A stretch of DNA of 64,000 bases from NCBI RefSeq assembly GCF_030929555.1, contig NZ_JAVFVT010000006.1, positions 162,796 to 226,795 on the forward strand, given 5' to 3'. Source of the stretch: Paenibacillus sp. LHD-117 (GTDB taxonomy: Bacteria > Bacillota > Bacilli > Paenibacillales > Paenibacillaceae). Under the pieces are notes generated by a model. It worked only from the letters and a program-made list of their open reading frames with translations, made no database searches and had not been told where the DNA came from. The translations under genes were made by a program, and so were the position numbers. Of this stretch, positions 61,634 through 64,000 are shown piece by piece (the stretch's first letter is position 1; every line of letters starts with the position of its first letter).

Positions 61634-62383
61634 TCATATCGAAAATGATCGATCCGTCGCTCCATACCACTTTGCCGCTTGACGAGCCAGCTTGTCCTTA
61701 TGCTCTTCAAGCTGCTTCCAGCGGTGCCCGTTCGCTCCCGACGGATGAGGAAAGTCGAAGAGGCAGCGTGCGGGATCGACCATACCTTCCTCCGCGAACG
61801 CGCGCAGTACGTCACCGACCGCCTTGCCGAGCGGAATCAGCAACGCGCCCTCCACCCGCTTCACCTCATTCAGGAAGATCGTACGGGCGTAGCCGGACAG
61901 CAAGTCAGACTGTAGGATCGACGGCCCGTGACCTGTATAGTTGCGACCATTGACGAATACGGGGTATCGGATGGCCGAGGTCGTATGCAGCAACGGCCTG
62001 CTCGCTCCGAACAGTTCCCCGCTATCGCCGACGCCTATCAGCGACGGGATGCCGATAAGGTCCAGCATCCGAACCAAGTTCGCCCGCATCGTGCCGGCGA
62101 AGCTCGCGGCGAACTTCGCCCGGCGGTCGATGTCCGAGATCGGCACGCCTTCCCGCAGACAATCGCGGGCTTCGCGAATCGCCGTCTCCATCTGCGTGAA
62201 GCCGGGCGTAATGCCGATAATCATCAGCTTCGCCGCTTCGTTCACGTAATCGTAGGGAACGTAGTAGACGGATAGACGGCCCCGCTCTTCAAGCAGCAGC
62301 TCGGGGACAAGCAGATGCTCCCGTGTAAGCTTCCCTCCGGGAAGCGAGCGAAGGAAATCCAAATAGGGCTCGATTGTCGGCAT
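61634..62383 (-). CDS. Uracil-DNA-glycosylase-fold protein
   Basis: A 249-residue protein that I place in the uracil-DNA glycosylase superfamily from two motifs. The first is LMIIGITPGFTQM (residues 53-65), matching the GxxPG loop, and the second is FPHPSGANGHR (211-221), matching the HPSxxN-type second motif. The usual acidic residue after the first loop is absent, so activity on uracil is uncertain. It is a single gene beside an AraC regulator. It could act on another damaged or modified base, or on no DNA at all. Confidence 0.6.
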   Translation of the reverse strand: MPTIEPYLDFLRSLPGGKLTREHLLVPELLLEERGRLSVYYVPYDYVNEAAKLMIIGITPGFTQMETAIREARDCLREGVPISDIDRRAKFAASFAGTMRANLVRMLDLIGIPSLIGVGDSGELFGASRPLLHTTSAIRYPVFVNGRNYTGHGPSILQSDLLSGYARTIFLNEVKRVEGALLIPLGKAVGDVLRAFAEEGMVDPARCLFDFPHPSGANGHRWKQLEEHKDKLARQAAKWYGATDRSFSI

Positions 62384-62438
62384 CGCGCATCGCTCCTGTT
62401 CTTCAGCTATTGACCAGTTTGATGTTTCGCATCATTGT

Positions 62439-62879
62439 TTATTCTTCCGTGTTAAAAAAGGTTTCATTTGATAGTTGAATGAGTTTGTCCGTTGCTTCAT
62501 GACTGCTCGGGTCTTGCACCAATATAAAAAAAATATCATGTAGTTCTTCAACTCGGTTTAAGACTTTATCTTTAGACTTGTCCTCTCTTAATGAAATATA
62601 CAGGTTGTGTAAACTAACATCTAAATTATCGTTTGATTTTTCAAAAGAAGTTAGTTCCGACATCGCTGCCACATTGTATACGCTTGATATCATCGTTCTG
62701 TATGTGTAATCATTTACTTGCATACTAAAACTACTGAGAACATGGCTTAGTTGATTTTTAAATGCAAGATCAATAGAGTTCTGAAGGTCCTTCCTGTGAC
62801 TTTGAGATTCAATAAATTTATAACAAAGGATAATAGTGCTTAAGAAAAGGATGATTATCATCGCATATTTCTTCTTCAT
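62439..62879 (-). CDS. Unknown membrane-anchored protein
   Basis: A 146-residue protein not recognised. One N-terminal membrane helix (KYAMIIILFLSTIILCYKFI) is followed by a helical, Ser/Asp-rich outside region with possible coiled coil (VLNRVEELHDIFFILVQ). AT-rich codons set it apart from the neighbouring AraC and glycosylase-like genes. The start ATG has a modest ribosome site (GGAGCTAATTC). It may be a small exported sensor-like or anti-sigma-like protein; nothing supports a specific role. Confidence 0.6.
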   Translation of the reverse strand: MKKKYAMIIILFLSTIILCYKFIESQSHRKDLQNSIDLAFKNQLSHVLSSFSMQVNDYTYRTMISSVYNVAAMSELTSFEKSNDNLDVSLHNLYISLREDKSKDKVLNRVEELHDIFFILVQDPSSHEATDKLIQLSNETFFNTEE

Positions 62880-63061
62880 GAATTAGCTCCTAATACGAAT
62901 TTGCACATCTATCATATAAAAGTTGTTGCATTCACGACATCCGACGAAAGTCGAATGTGTCCGGATGAACAATATCCCCACCAATATCTACTGCAGAACC
63001 GAAAGCTGAATGTCCCGTCGAGTGAAAATGGTTTAGATATGTCGTTATCTGCATTGAGTTT

Positions 63062-63865
63062 TCATTCAAATATTTTTTCTTTCGAACGTAATCCACAATA
63101 CTCGAGCGAGCTATATAGGATTTCTAAAGATCGTAGTTCAGAAACCGCACCTTCGTTTGTTCTTAATTTGTCTAAAGAGAGACACGCCACTCGATGGGTT
63201 TTATTTATATACCCAGCAAAAGTGCCATAGCACCCATAAGTAATAACTTCCGAAAAATTAATACACCTTGATATTTTCTGTTTCGAAGGTTTATTTAATG
63301 ACATTTTCCACGCCCATAATTTCGCTAAATCTTTAAAATAGTTTGAATGATACATTTCATACAACAAATCTACTGGAAATGTAAAGAATCCCTCATGATT
63401 TAGTTCTTCAATGATTTCTTTCGCTGTTATTGTATAGGTTTTGTTCTTTGATAAATCCGTTCCCATTCTATCTCTAATAATCTGTGTATTAAGAAATGGA
63501 ACAATTAGTTCAGAATCATCGTTCCAAAAATTGAAATCAATGCTTAATGGATTCTCCGGGAAAGTTGGTACTAAATGCGGGATATGCTCATTTGTAAGTG
63601 TTGGAAAAATAGTGTAAACACTTTTCTTAGTTATTGACATCATTTCAAGGTAAGTTTCCCAAACGTCACTATCATCTACAATTCTTAAAGATTTTAATTT
63701 AGGTTTAAGTTGAAAGATCAGTTCGATAACTTGTTCGAATTTTTCATCAGGTAAAGAGCTTATTTTAAGTTCACCTTCGAAGCATAATCGATTATCAATA
63801 TTTATTAAAAGCGCTTCACCATCTGGTTCTGGAAGTACGATAGTTTCGTTTATTCCTTGACTCAC
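63062..63865 (-). CDS. Unknown AT-rich protein
   Basis: A 267-residue soluble protein, not recognised. It has no signal peptide or membrane helix. The first half is strand-rich (ELKISSLPDEKFEQVIELIF, LKSLRIVDDSD) and the second half is helical (ITAKEIIEELNHEGFFTFP). Codon use is AT-rich as in the 62.4 kb gene, unlike the bulk of the window, which suggests transfer. It lies 58 bases from a strong stem-loop that begins another transcription unit. Immunity or phage-related proteins often look like this, but I cannot support that. Confidence 0.6.
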   Translation of the reverse strand: MSQGINETIVLPEPDGEALLINIDNRLCFEGELKISSLPDEKFEQVIELIFQLKPKLKSLRIVDDSDVWETYLEMMSITKKSVYTIFPTLTNEHIPHLVPTFPENPLSIDFNFWNDDSELIVPFLNTQIIRDRMGTDLSKNKTYTITAKEIIEELNHEGFFTFPVDLLYEMYHSNYFKDLAKLWAWKMSLNKPSKQKISRCINFSEVITYGCYGTFAGYINKTHRVACLSLDKLRTNEGAVSELRSLEILYSSLEYCGLRSKEKIFE

Positions 63866-63923
63866 AGTCCAGTTATGTTTTAACCTGAATTACGAAAGTA
63901 TCACCTTATAAAAATATAAAAAA

Positions 63924-63984
63924 GTGCTCTAATCTTTGGTAGAATGGTGTTTGTCGAGAACATCACCAACCAAGGAAGGAGCAC
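63924..63984 (+). promoter_or_regulatory. Stem-loop that may hide the ribosome site of the next gene
   Basis: GTGCTC (63924-63929) pairs with GAGCAC (63979-63984). Inside, CTTTGG pairs with CCAAGG and GGTG with CACC. The ribosome site AAGGAAGGAG (63972-63981) lies in the closing stem, ten bases before a GTG at 63992. This suggests translation control of the gene that starts at the window edge. Confidence 0.5.
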
Positions 63985-63991
63985 CCTTAAA

Positions 63992-64000
63992 GTGAAGTCT
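63992..64000 (+). CDS. Start of a gene cut by the window edge
   Basis: GTG at 63992 follows AAGGAAGGAG at normal spacing; only three codons (Met-Lys-Ser) are inside the window. The structured leader before it fits a transposase or regulated gene. Nothing more can be said. Confidence 0.3.

Noticed and set aside
1..64000. tRNA, rRNA, riboswitch and prophage genes
   Set aside because: Reading both strands I found no cloverleaf, rRNA signature, conserved riboswitch core or phage structural gene; a covariance-model scan would be decisive.

Overview
The window looks like a chromosome segment of a spore-forming, sugar-scavenging Gram-positive bacterium of the Paenibacillaceae (Paenibacillus or Cohnella type). 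The reasons are strong GGAGG ribosome sites, frequent TTG/GTG starts, a gerA-type spore germination operon, an SLH-domain remnant, CUT1-type sugar importers without their own ATPase, and many GntR/AraC regulators beside glycoside hydrolases. Most of the window is moderately GC-rich; 13.9-15.6 kb, 20.4-20.9 kb and 62.4-64 kb are clearly AT-richer. I saw no rRNA, tRNA or CRISPR. This is inference from sequence reading; no search was run.

Layout. 1-8.8 kb (minus strand): a GntR/LacI-type regulator, then an operon with a GH38 alpha-mannosidase, two LplB/LplC-like permeases, an LplA-like binding protein and a cut-off glycosidase-like gene. 9.1-12.8 kb: a five-gene operon with two ABC-2 exporters and an embedded YtrA-type GntR repressor. 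13-20.4 kb: a broken SLH protein, then a 1778-residue secreted protein joining a subtilase, an M23 metallopeptidase and many FnIII repeats, co-transcribed with a beta-propeller lipoprotein. 20.9-22.6 kb: an IS1380-type insertion sequence. 22.7-27.6 kb: a small lipoprotein, a zinc-finger/TIR-like protein, an ArsR-type regulator, a GH2 glycosidase and ThpR. 27.7-31.7 kb: a germinant receptor operon in the order small protein-B-A-C. 32.1-35.3 kb: a second sugar importer behind a good cre site. 35.6-37.4 kb: an IS110-family element and a mini-element carrying a 52-bp tandem repeat.

37.4-45.5 kb: a sugar-acid catabolic locus with a UxuA-like dehydratase, AraC and GntR regulators, a degenerate SDR next to an intact SDR, an enolase-superfamily dehydratase, an RraA-fold protein and an aldo-keto reductase. 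45.6-53.5 kb: an acyltransferase-like protein, a divergent ArsR/MFS pair, the tkt-tal-pgi sugar phosphate operon and a DUF2935 protein. 53.6-60.6 kb: a gntR-uxuA-uxuB hexuronate operon, an AraC regulator, a Gfo/Idh/MocA oxidoreductase, a LysR regulator and a phytanoyl-CoA-dioxygenase-like enzyme. 60.7-64 kb: an AraC regulator, a uracil-DNA-glycosylase-like protein and two AT-rich genes I do not recognise.

The working theme is uptake and breakdown of plant or microbial glycans: importers bring in oligosaccharides, GH38/GH2 cleave them, and the uxu genes, the sugar-acid cluster and tkt-tal-pgi feed products to central metabolism. The most unusual items are the double-protease surface protein, the dead/active SDR pair, the mini-element with 52-bp repeats, a dispersed hairpin repeat whose two arms vary together, and the IS110 transposase with a conserved C-terminus displaced by one base at an A-run.
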